From an uncultured Phascolarctobacterium sp. (GTDB taxonomy: Bacteria > Bacillota > Negativicutes > Acidaminococcales > Acidaminococcaceae): a stretch of DNA of 18,214 nucleotides. The notes beneath the pieces are model-generated. The model was not told the DNA's origin. It saw only the letters and a list, made by a program, of their open reading frames with translations, and did no database searches. The DNA is taken from the NCBI GenBank assembly GCA_900544885.1, contig UQWU01000036.1:1-18214 (forward strand), in the 5' to 3' direction. Positions within the stretch are counted from its first letter, which is position 1; every line of letters begins with the position of its first letter. This document shows positions 1 to 6,297 of this stretch, in pieces. A program made the position numbers and the translations under genes.

Positions 1-60
1 TTCTATGAAGAAGGAAATAAACAAATTTCTATATTTTATAGATTTTTGGCAACGGTTAAT

Positions 61-765
61 ATGCATATTGGAACACGTTTAGAAACTATTGCTGCTTTAG
101 TTCCTCAAGGCAGTAAGGTTGCTGATATTGGTACGGATCATGCTTATCTGCCTGTATGGTTGATGGAGCAGGGAAAGATTACCGAGGCTATAGCCGGTGA
201 TATTGCCGCAGGTCCTTGTCAGGCAGCTCGCAACACTGTAGCGATGTATGGCTTGAAGGATAAGATTGATGTACGCCAGGGAAGCGGCTTAGAGGTGTTA
301 CAGCCAGGAGAAGTTGATTGTATTACTATTGCCGGTATGGGTGGAAGTACTATTATCAGTATTCTAGAGGCATCCATGGATGTAGCAGTAAGTGCTAAAA
401 CTTTAGTGTTACAGCCCATGGCTGGTGCTGCCGGTCTGCGTCGTTGGCTGGTAGAGCATGGCTGGCGTTTGGCTGATGAAGAATTGGTTGATGATCCGCC
501 GCATTTTTATGAAATTATCTGTGCTGTACGTGGTGATGACCGAAATTACAGCGATGCAGAATATCTTGTAGGTCCATGTGTATTACAAAAACGTCATGCA
601 CTTTTAGGTAAGCAGTTGGCAAGACAGTTACAAGGTTGTCGTCAATTGTTGGAAAATATGGGACGTAGTGAACGTGCCAAGGAAAGTGCAAAATATCAGC
701 AGGAGCTGGAAATGGAGAAAGCATTGGAGGTGCTTGCTTATGAAACAGGTAGTAACAGTAAATGA
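61..765 (+). CDS. trmK: tRNA (adenine(22)-N1)-methyltransferase TrmK
   Basis: TrmK is a cytosolic SAM-dependent enzyme that methylates N1 of adenine 22 in tRNA. The protein (234 aa from ATG 61) carries the family's SAM motif VADIGTDHAYLP (residues 20-31), TIAGMGG near residues 89-95, LQPM, and a C-terminal helical tail ending about where Bacillus TrmK (YqfN) ends. The start is uncertain. ATG 61 leaves eight residues before the conserved fold, a TTG at 46 is in frame, and the frame stays open to base 1 without a stop. No good ribosome binding site precedes either start. The last 26 nt overlap the next gene. The trmK-nif3 pair is conserved in Firmicutes, usually downstream of rpoD, which would lie just outside the window. 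Function is confident from the motifs; the exact N-terminus is not. Confidence 0.9.
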   Translation: MHIGTRLETIAALVPQGSKVADIGTDHAYLPVWLMEQGKITEAIAGDIAAGPCQAARNTVAMYGLKDKIDVRQGSGLEVLQPGEVDCITIAGMGGSTIISILEASMDVAVSAKTLVLQPMAGAAGLRRWLVEHGWRLADEELVDDPPHFYEIICAVRGDDRNYSDAEYLVGPCVLQKRHALLGKQLARQLQGCRQLLENMGRSERAKESAKYQQELEMEKALEVLAYETGSNSK

Positions 766-1525
766 TATTGTCAATCTTTTAGAAGAAATGATACCTGCGA
801 AATTAGCAGAGAGCTGGGATAATGTGGGACTGATGCTGGGCAGAGGTTCACGTCCTGTACGCCGTCTGCTTTTGGCGTTAGATATGACCCAGGAAACAGT
901 AACTCAGGCTGTTAATTATAATGCTGATATGATTATTACTCATCATCCGGCAATCTTTAAAAAATTAGGTCGTATAACTGATGCTGACTGGCAGCAAGAT
1001 TTATTGCTACAGTTGGCAGAGAAGGGTATTGCTGTTTTTAGTGCCCATACTAATCTGGATTGTGTTTCCAGCGGTGTTAACGATGTGCTTGTACGTCGAT
1101 TGCGGATTCATGATGAAGATGTTTTAGATCATGTCAGTGGTCTTGGACGTATCGGTGAGGTCAATGCCTGCGATTTACACAGCTTTGCCGAATTCGTCAA
1201 GAAAAGCCTCCGTGCTGATTATGTAGTGGTAGGTGATGCAGGTCGTCCTGTAAAACGTGTTGCTGTTTGCGGTGGTGCAGGCAGTGATTTGATTCAGTTG
1301 GCACTAGAGCAGGGTGCAGATACTCTTGTTACTGGTGATGTAAAATATCATAGTGCACAACAGGCCGTTTTCGGCGGTTTGAATATTATTGACGCAGGTC
1401 ATCAGGCGACTGAGCTTCCGGTATTAGATTATTTAGCAGATAGACTATCCCTGCGTTTCACTGAGAAAAATTGGTGTGTAAACTTAAAGGTTGCTAATGA
1501 AAGTCTGCTGCTGAAGCATTTATAA
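740..1525 (+). CDS. Nif3-like dinuclear metal center hexameric protein
   Basis: This gene encodes a 261-residue member of the Nif3/YbgI/YqfO family (often labelled GTP cyclohydrolase I type 2 homolog), cytosolic toroidal hexamers that bind two metal ions per subunit and whose cellular role is unsettled. Family motifs are SWDNVGL (residues 25-31), THHP (67-70), SAHTNLD (101-107), TGDVKYHSA and DAGHQATE; the histidines and acidic residues in them are the expected metal ligands. The length matches the short E. coli YbgI form, so the PII/CutA-like insert of B. subtilis YqfO is absent. I chose ATG 740 because GGAGG at 726-730 lies nine bases upstream. A longer in-frame reading from 668 would run deep into trmK and has no support. 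It overlaps trmK by 26 nt, which suggests translational coupling. Confidence 0.92.
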   Translation: MKQVVTVNDIVNLLEEMIPAKLAESWDNVGLMLGRGSRPVRRLLLALDMTQETVTQAVNYNADMIITHHPAIFKKLGRITDADWQQDLLLQLAEKGIAVFSAHTNLDCVSSGVNDVLVRRLRIHDEDVLDHVSGLGRIGEVNACDLHSFAEFVKKSLRADYVVVGDAGRPVKRVAVCGGAGSDLIQLALEQGADTLVTGDVKYHSAQQAVFGGLNIIDAGHQATELPVLDYLADRLSLRFTEKNWCVNLKVANESLLLKHL

Positions 1526-1541
1526 GAAACAGGTGACTAGT

Positions 1542-2468
1542 ATGATTAATGAATTTAAAGCAGGTATGAAGGTTTGTCAGGCAGTTTTGGTGCGTGTACA
1601 AAAAATCGGTAATTCTTCCAACGGCGGTGTGTTTGCCCGTGGTATGGTGGAGGATAACAGCGGACGTGTACCGTTTATTTGCTTTGAAGCTTCCGTTGTC
1701 GATAAAATGCGTGATTTAGAGGGACCAACTGCATTTATGATGACCGGTGTCATTGATATCAATAAATATGCTAATGATATGTCCTTGCAGGTTATGATTC
1801 AACGTCTGGAAGAACTGCTGCCGCAGGATGATATTAGCAATCTGTTGCCACATGGTGATTTTGATGTTGAAGCCTACAAGGAAAAATTAACTGATTATAT
1901 TAAAAAGGTAGAAACTCCTGCATTACGTCTGCTGCTAGAAAATATTTTTAGTGGCGGTACTTATGAAGCGTTTATCTATAATCCTGCAGGTATGCGCCTG
2001 CATCATGCTTATTTAGGCGGACTTTTGCAGCATTCCGTCGATGTTACAGGTCTTGCAGTGGCTATGGCCGAGAAGATTCCCGGTGTGGATAAGGATTTAG
2101 TAATTGCTGGTGCTTTGCTGCATGATATCGGTAAGATTAACGAGATTTCTTCTGATATAGGCTTCCCGTATACTAATGAAGGGCGTCTGATGGGTCATAT
2201 TGCTATGAGCTGCTTTATGGTGCAGGAGGCTGCTGCTAAGCTGCATATTTCTTCTGTACGTCTGGAGCAGTTGCAACATATCATCTTATCCCATCATGGT
2301 GAAAACGAAAAGGGCTCTCCTGTGGCTTGTGCTACCAAGGAGGCGTTTATCGTCCATTATGCCGATGAACTGGATTCCATTATGAATCAGTTTAATAAGC
2401 ATGAAGGTAAAGCTGCTTGGGAATATAATAGAATGTTAGGCCGCAACATTCTGATGGAGAAACTTTAA
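1542..2468 (+). CDS. OB-fold/HD-domain 3'-5' exoribonuclease, YhaM-like
   Basis: The 308-residue protein has the two-part layout of B. subtilis YhaM: an N-terminal OB-fold-like nucleic-acid-binding region (about residues 8-92) and a C-terminal HD phosphohydrolase domain (about 150-290). The HD metal ligands are visible as H164 (LLQHS), H194-D195 (ALLHDIGK), H219 (MGHI), H251-H252 (LSHHGENEKGSP), and a late D in HYADELDS. YhaM degrades short single-stranded RNA and DNA from the 3' end in the cytosol, so RNA turnover is the likely role. ATG 1542 is preferred over GTG 1533 because AGGTG at 1531-1535 sits six bases upstream of it and would be part of the GTG start otherwise. It follows nif3 by 16 nt and its TAA shares one base with the next ATG. 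The family is confident; the substrate in this organism is inferred. Confidence 0.88.
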   Translation: MINEFKAGMKVCQAVLVRVQKIGNSSNGGVFARGMVEDNSGRVPFICFEASVVDKMRDLEGPTAFMMTGVIDINKYANDMSLQVMIQRLEELLPQDDISNLLPHGDFDVEAYKEKLTDYIKKVETPALRLLLENIFSGGTYEAFIYNPAGMRLHHAYLGGLLQHSVDVTGLAVAMAEKIPGVDKDLVIAGALLHDIGKINEISSDIGFPYTNEGRLMGHIAMSCFMVQEAAAKLHISSVRLEQLQHIILSHHGENEKGSPVACATKEAFIVHYADELDSIMNQFNKHEGKAAWEYNRMLGRNILMEKL

Positions 2469-3181
2469 TGGGTATCTATTCACGGAAAACGGTACAGCTT
2501 GCAGGTTTTAATATCGAGCTGCTTTACAAGAACGTGAAAAACTTTAATTTGCACGTAGCTCAAGGCGAGATTTCTATTTCTGTGCCTATAGGAGCTACAA
2601 TGGCAGATGTGGAGCAATTGGTGTTTAGTAAGCAGGAGTGGCTGCAGAAAAGCGTGCAAAAAAGTCTTCGTGGAGCAGGACGTAATACTGAAATCAGTAC
2701 TTTTTATGATGGTACTGCCGTTTATATCTGGGGAAAGCGTTACGAAATCTGCTTATATGACCATGCAGGGAAAGAAAGCTATCAGCTTATTGGTGACAAG
2801 CTTTTTTTGTATGCTAAAAGAGGCTTTTCGGAACGCAAACGGGATTTGCTGGTGCATGGAATGCTCAAGTCGCTTGTGGCAGCTCAGGGAAAACGATTGT
2901 TGGATAAATGGTCGGCTAAAATGGGTCTGCTGTATTCTGAGGTCTATGTACAGTATTGGAAATCCATGTGGGGAAAATGCACTATTGACAGTAAGAAAAT
3001 CGGTTTGAATATGTTGTTGGCCTGCTATCCCCCCGAATGTTTGGAGCTGGTCGTAGTGCATGAGCTTACGCATTTATTAGAGGTTCGTCATAATGCTCGT
3101 TTTCATGATATAGTAGAATACCATCTGCCTGATTGGAAGCAACGGGAGAAGATTTTAAAGACAAAGCCTTTTTTGGTGTAA
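2468..3181 (+). CDS. YgjP-type zinc metallopeptidase (M48/SprT-like, DUF45)
   Basis: This 237-residue protein belongs to the YgjP-like metallopeptidase group. The C-terminal part shows MWGKC, the zinc motif HELTH (H198, E199, H202), a following H208 in EVRHN that fits the third ligand, and the family's typical ending HLPDWKQRE. The N-terminal 150 residues are basic and lack a signal peptide or membrane segment, so a cytosolic enzyme is expected. Its substrate is unknown. ATG 2468 overlaps the upstream TAA by one base (TAATG) and GGAG at 2456-2459 gives a correctly spaced ribosome binding site. It is the last gene of the first cluster: an intrinsic terminator begins 19 bases after the stop. 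The family assignment is firm. Any link to tRNA modification or RNA decay by its neighbours is only contextual. Confidence 0.85.
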   Translation: MGIYSRKTVQLAGFNIELLYKNVKNFNLHVAQGEISISVPIGATMADVEQLVFSKQEWLQKSVQKSLRGAGRNTEISTFYDGTAVYIWGKRYEICLYDHAGKESYQLIGDKLFLYAKRGFSERKRDLLVHGMLKSLVAAQGKRLLDKWSAKMGLLYSEVYVQYWKSMWGKCTIDSKKIGLNMLLACYPPECLELVVVHELTHLLEVRHNARFHDIVEYHLPDWKQREKILKTKPFLV

Positions 3182-3199
3182 ATAGAATATGGGATGTAA

Positions 3200-3225
3200 A
3201 GCACTCACTTAGGTGGGTGCTTTTT
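3200..3225 (+). terminator. Intrinsic terminator of the trmK cluster
   Basis: A nine-base-pair stem, AGCACTCAC (3200-3208) with GTGGGTGCT (3213-3221) including one G-U pair, closes the four-base loop TTAG and runs into TTTTT (3221-3225). It lies 19 bases past the stop of the metallopeptidase gene and should end the first transcription unit. Confidence 0.85.
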
Positions 3226-3244
3226 GTTATTTGTATCAGAATAT

Positions 3245-3277
3245 AAAAAAAGGCTGTAAACATCGTGTTTACAGCCT
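3245..3277 (-). terminator. Strong hairpin with a U-tract on the - strand
   Basis: AGGCTGTAAACA (3251-3262) and TGTTTACAGCCT (3266-3277) form a perfect 12-bp stem with a three-base loop. On the - strand the stem is followed by seven T (complement of A 3245-3251), the form of an intrinsic terminator for leftward transcription. On the + strand no T-tract follows. It either ends a leftward transcript covering the structured region at 3278-3716, blocks antisense reading into the trmK cluster, or acts as a 5' cap hairpin of a rightward RNA. Confidence 0.6.
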
Positions 3278-3716
3278 AGAGTATAAGGCAGCCTAAAGGT
3301 TAGGAGTATTGAGAGCTTTTGAAAAGACTGTCTTATAGGTACAATAAGTACCAAGCAAAAGAAAACAATGCAAGATTAGCTTCTGCAGGTGATTGCTAAA
3401 GCCAAAGGACGAAAGACCTTGGAAACAGAGGCCTATGGACATAACCTCTGTCTTGCGTAACCAAGGTGGTGGTTAGTAGCTGTTGGCTGCGTGTGCGTAA
3501 ACACAACCAGCAGGCTAGCTCTAATATATTACTGCAGGGTGTGCGTAAAACCGTTGCAGAATAATTAGCTGTTAAAGCTTGTTAGTGCCTCGTCGTCAGG
3601 GCAGTCAGAACCGAAAGAAAAAGGACTGCCCGACTTGTGAGGCGTTTGGTTTGGAGATTAGTTCCTGTAAGGTTTAACAATATCTATCATCCCACACAAT
3701 ATTGTGGTCCTTACAG
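3251..3716 (+). ncRNA. Candidate large structured noncoding RNA, family not recognised
   Basis: The stretch holds no supported ORF but many helices that nest without conflict. Those seen are TATAAGGCAG (3282-3291) with CTGTCTTATA (3328-3337); CCTAA/TTAGG (3292-3304); GGTAC/GTACC (3338-3352); TTAGC/GCTAA (3376-3399); ACCTTGG (3416-3422) with CCAAGGT (3461-3467) enclosing ACAGAGG/CCTCTGT (3425-3451); CTGTTGG (3480-3486) with CCAGCAG (3507-3513) enclosing GTGT/ACAC; a long stem 3521-3568; GCCTC/GAGGC enclosing GGGCAGTC/GACTGCCC (3587-3643); and CTGTAAGG/CCTTACAG (3665-3716) with ACAATAT/ATATTGT inside. Two helices need a G-U pair that exists only on the + strand, and loops there are A-rich with a possible GAAA tetraloop (3411-3414), so + is preferred. 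A leftward terminator and a possible leftward promoter at its edges argue for -. The conserved motifs of RNase P RNA, tmRNA, SRP RNA and group II introns are absent. Ends are approximate. Confidence 0.5.
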
Positions 3717-4150
3717 ATATATACTATACACCTGTTGACTGTAAAAATGCTGTAAAAATATGTGCCGCAGGCATAAAAATTCCGTAAAAATACTTGTTTG
3801 ACGAATTTTCTTTAACGAAAAAATAATTAGCTTAGCAAAATAATTATTGGAAAAGGTACGGGTTTTTCTCTGTATGTTTTAATGACCTGAATAAATTGAC
3901 TGAATTTTGTTAGCAATAATTGGAATAGAGTGATATTTTCTAGCAAAATACTAGGGGAAGGTTTGTTTTATGCAAGAAAAAATTAGCAAAAAACAGCTTA
4001 AAAATGATAAATAATAAGAAAATATATCAAATAAAATAAGTATAAATAACGCTTGAAAACAAATAGAAATATATATTAATATTTTAGATATTTATAATGT
4101 AAAAAAAGTAAGAACTAATCCTAAAACAGCCTTTTTTTACACTCTAGGTA
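3717..4150. other. AT-rich intergenic spacer with phased A-tracts
   Basis: About 430 bases of very AT-rich DNA separate the structured region from the B12 operon promoter. I see no supported gene. Runs of five or six A start at 3743, 3754, 3775, 3786 and 3818, spaced 11, 21, 11 and 32 bases, close to whole helical turns, so curved DNA is plausible. GTAAAAAT is repeated at 3741, 3752 and 3784. A tiny ORF of 14 codons (3970-4014) follows an SD-like AGGGGAAGG at 3953-3961 but has no other support. Confidence 0.5.
3718..3745 (-). promoter_or_regulatory. Possible leftward sigma-A-type promoter
   Basis: Read on the - strand, TTTACA (3745-3740) is separated by 16 bases from TATATA (3723-3718), with an overlapping TATAGT at 3728-3723. 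Transcription would begin near 3711-3716, at the outer edge of the CTGTAAGG/CCTTACAG hairpin of the structured region. A-tracts lie upstream as an UP element would. The match is moderate in AT-rich DNA, so this is suggestive only. Confidence 0.3.
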
Positions 4151-4179
4151 TTGGAAAATAAATATCTTTATGTTATAAT
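4151..4179 (+). promoter_or_regulatory. Promoter of the cobalamin operon
   Basis: TTGGAA (4151-4156), a 17-base spacer and a perfect TATAAT (4174-4179) form a sigma-A-type promoter. It predicts a start near 4186, a few bases before the riboswitch. It is the best promoter match I found in the window and lies where the operon leader requires one. Confidence 0.8.
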
Positions 4180-4185
4180 TAAATA

Positions 4186-4293
4186 CGCTATTGGTGTAGG
4201 TGCTACGCCCCTAACTGGTTAGATGGTTTATTCCTTACGGTCCCGCCGCTGTGCAGACATTGTGTCTAAGTCAGCAGCCAGCCTACATTGTAC
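4186..4293 (+). promoter_or_regulatory. Cobalamin riboswitch aptamer
   Basis: The B12-box-like core CCCGCCGCTGT (4242-4252) is followed by a short hairpin AGACA/TGTCT (4255-4267) and by GTCAGCAGCC (4270-4279), the usual 3' conserved block. TGTAGG (4195-4200) pairs with CCTACA (4282-4287) to close the element. It lies between a promoter and cbiD, as expected for B12 feedback on the pathway. The aptamer is compact, about 100 nt, and the usual AGGGAA/CCGGUG segment is not obvious, so it may be a reduced or variant class. An alternative hairpin GGTGTAG/CTACGCC (4193-4209) competes with the closing helix. GTAGG (4319-4323) could capture the 3' closing strand. Confidence 0.85.
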
Positions 4294-4370
4294 TCTGAAT
4301 CCACGGGTGATGGAGGCAGTAGGTTTTCTAATTCTGTGATGTTTCCCTGATTAGTAAATTCTGTCTTTGT

Positions 4371-4406
4371 GACTTCTGTCGGATTCGGCAGAAGTCTTTT
4401 CTTTTT
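4371..4406 (+). terminator. Leader terminator, likely riboswitch expression platform
   Basis: GACTTCTGTC (4371-4380) pairs with GGCAGAAGTC (4387-4396) as a ten-base-pair stem with one G-U pair and loop GGATTC, followed by TTTTCTTTTT (4397-4406). Placed between the cobalamin aptamer and cbiD, it suggests transcription attenuation when B12 is bound. A second TTCTGTC at 4359-4365 duplicates the 5' arm and could act as a rival partner. I could not draw a complete antiterminator. Confidence 0.8.
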
Positions 4407-4454
4407 ATTAGTAATCAATATCATGTAGTAGTTTAATTTTTAAAGGAGGAAATT

Positions 4455-5594
4455 GTGGAAGAATATCAATTTTCCCAAGGAAAAAATTTACGCTGTGGTT
4501 ATACGACGGGCAGTTGTGCGACAGCAGCTTCTAAGGCTGCGGCAGAAATGTTGCTTAGCGGAGAGCGTGTGGAAGCAGTACGTATCGATACGCCTAAGGG
4601 CATTGTGCTTAATTTGGAACCGTTGGATGTGGCTCGTTGCGAGGATTATGTGACTTGTGCTATCCGTAAGGATTCTGGTGATGATCCTGATGATACCCAT
4701 GGTGTATTGGTTTATGCTAAGGTAGAGCGTAAGCAAGATGCAGGTGTGGATATAGAGGGTGGTATTGGTGTAGGCCATGTTACAAAGCCCGGCTTAGCTT
4801 GTGCTGTTGGCGGTCCTGCAATTAATCCGACGCCGCGTAAGATGATTACTACGGAAGTTACTAATGTAATGAAGAAATATAATTATGATGGTGGTTTGAA
4901 AGTAACTATTTCTATTCCTCAAGGTGTGGAAATTGCCAAGAAAACTTTCAATCCCCGTTTAGGCATTGTCGGTGGTTTGTCGGTTTTAGGTACTAGCGGT
5001 ATCGTTGAACCGATGAGCGAAAAGGCTTTGATTGAAACGATGTATGTGGAGATCCGTGCACAAAAAGCACGTGGCAATAAAAATCTGTTGGTGTTTTTCG
5101 GTAATTATGGCGAAGATTTTACCAGGGATATTATGCAATTAGACATTGATGGTGCTGTTACTTGCAGCAATTTCGTCGGTGAGCTTTTGGATTATGCTGT
5201 GTTCTGCGGTTTTGAGACGCTGCTTTTAATCGGGCATTCCGGTAAGCTTGTTAAGCTGTCGCAAGGTGTTATGAATACTCATTCCAAATATTCTGATTGC
5301 CGTACAGAGCTTTTTGCATTGCAAGCCCTTTTCCATGGTGCTTCTGTTGAAGTAGGTAAAGAGATTTATACTTCTCCTACTACTGATGAGGTGACCAAGA
5401 TTTTAAAGAGAGAGAACCTGTTTGAACCTGTAATGCAGGAGATTACGGACAAAATCGATTTTTACATGCAACATAGAGTGCATGGTAAAATAAAAACTGC
5501 AGCTTTGATGTTTTCCAATGTTTATGGTATTTTGGGCAAAACCAAGTATGCAGATGAGTTAATTCAATTACATCAAAAAAAGGAGAATGAGTAA
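4455..5594 (+). CDS. cbiD: Cobalt-precorrin-5B (C1)-methyltransferase CbiD
   Basis: CbiD methylates C1 of cobalt-precorrin-5B with SAM in the anaerobic B12 pathway. The 379-residue product has the CbiD opening LRCGYTTGSCATAASKAA near residues 11-28 and the KPGLACAVGGPAINPTPRKM block near 109-128, and it is of normal family length. The start is GTG 4455: AAAGGAGG at 4442-4449 lies five bases upstream and no closer ATG exists in frame. It is the first gene of the operon, 48 bases after the leader terminator, so its expression should depend directly on the riboswitch. Its stop lies just before the cbiL start, with the cbiL ribosome binding site inside the cbiD end. Codon use is mixed (AAG/AAA, GAG/GAA), unlike cbiH. 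Confidence 0.97.
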   Translation: MEEYQFSQGKNLRCGYTTGSCATAASKAAAEMLLSGERVEAVRIDTPKGIVLNLEPLDVARCEDYVTCAIRKDSGDDPDDTHGVLVYAKVERKQDAGVDIEGGIGVGHVTKPGLACAVGGPAINPTPRKMITTEVTNVMKKYNYDGGLKVTISIPQGVEIAKKTFNPRLGIVGGLSVLGTSGIVEPMSEKALIETMYVEIRAQKARGNKNLLVFFGNYGEDFTRDIMQLDIDGAVTCSNFVGELLDYAVFCGFETLLLIGHSGKLVKLSQGVMNTHSKYSDCRTELFALQALFHGASVEVGKEIYTSPTTDEVTKILKRENLFEPVMQEITDKIDFYMQHRVHGKIKTAALMFSNVYGILGKTKYADELIQLHQKKENE

Positions 5595-5595
5595 T

Positions 5596-6297
5596 ATGAA
5601 AGGTAAATTGTATAGCGTAGGTATTGGCCCTGGAGACCCCGAATTAATGACATTGAAGTCTGTACGTCTGCTGAAGGAATGTGACGTTGTTGCATTGCCA
5701 AAAGGCGATACTGATGTTATGACTGCGAAAAACATTGTTAATCAAATTGTGAATTTGGATGAAAAAGAGCAAGTAATCATTTATATGCCGATGACTAAAG
5801 ATATGGCAGCTATGGATAAAGCTCATCGCGAAGGTGCTGATGCTATTGAAAAACTGCTTGATGAAGGCAAAAATGTTGTATTCATTACTTTAGGCTGCCC
5901 GACTGTATATGCAACTTGCATTTATGTACATAAATTGGTATTGCAAGATGGCTACGAAGCAGAATTGGTTGCTGGTGTAACTTCTATCTGTGCAGTAGCA
6001 GCTAAGTTAAATACTTCTTTATGCGAACGTGCGGAACCGCTGATTGTTCTGCCCGGTAGCTATAAAGAATCTTCTAAATTCCTCGATGGCCCTGGCAATA
6101 AAGTATTGATGAAATCTGCTAGCGAAATCGGTCGCGTACGTGACGAACTGCGTGAAAAAGGTTTGATTAAAAACGCAGGTATGGTTGAACGTTGTGGTCT
6201 TCCTGGTGAAAAAGTTTACCGCGATTTGGAAGAAATCGATCCGGCAAGCAGCTATTTCTCTGTAATTTTGGTTAAAGAAAAGGAGTTTGATAAATAA
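5596..6297 (+). CDS. cbiL: Cobalt-precorrin-2 C20-methyltransferase CbiL
   Basis: CbiL adds the C20 methyl group from SAM to cobalt-precorrin-2, the first committed ring methylation. The 233-residue protein has the tetrapyrrole-methylase N-terminal loop VGIGPGDPELMTLKSVRLL with VVALPKG following, which is specific to the CbiL/CobI branch, then FITLGCPTVYATC and LVAGVTSICA. ATG 5596 is preferred to ATG 5587: AGGAG at 5581-5585 is ten bases from the former and only one base from the latter. The gene starts one base after the cbiD stop and its TAA shares a base with the cbiF ATG. Codons in its second half are strongly biased to AAA and GAA, as in cbiF and cbiH. Confidence 0.95.
   Translation: MKGKLYSVGIGPGDPELMTLKSVRLLKECDVVALPKGDTDVMTAKNIVNQIVNLDEKEQVIIYMPMTKDMAAMDKAHREGADAIEKLLDEGKNVVFITLGCPTVYATCIYVHKLVLQDGYEAELVAGVTSICAVAAKLNTSLCERAEPLIVLPGSYKESSKFLDGPGNKVLMKSASEIGRVRDELREKGLIKNAGMVERCGLPGEKVYRDLEEIDPASSYFSVILVKEKEFDK

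Noticed and set aside
668..739. N-terminal extension of the Nif3 gene starting at 668
   Set aside because: The added residues are trmK sequence read in a second frame, and ATG 740 has a well-placed GGAGG.
2607..3008. Open frame of 133 codons on the + strand overlapping the metallopeptidase gene
   Set aside because: It is in another frame of the YgjP-type gene, is cysteine- and tryptophan-rich without motifs, and lacks a ribosome binding site.
3251..3716. RNase P RNA, tmRNA, SRP RNA or group II intron in the structured region
   Set aside because: The RNase P core GAGGAAAGTCC, the T-arm end and tag ORF of tmRNA, the SRP apical motif and a domain V-like hairpin were looked for on both strands and not found.
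3184..4454. CRISPR array, insertion sequence or phage remnant in the intergenic region
   Set aside because: There are no regularly spaced identical repeats of CRISPR length, no transposase fragment and no flanking terminal inverted repeats with a target duplication; the inverted repeats are short and nested as in an RNA fold.
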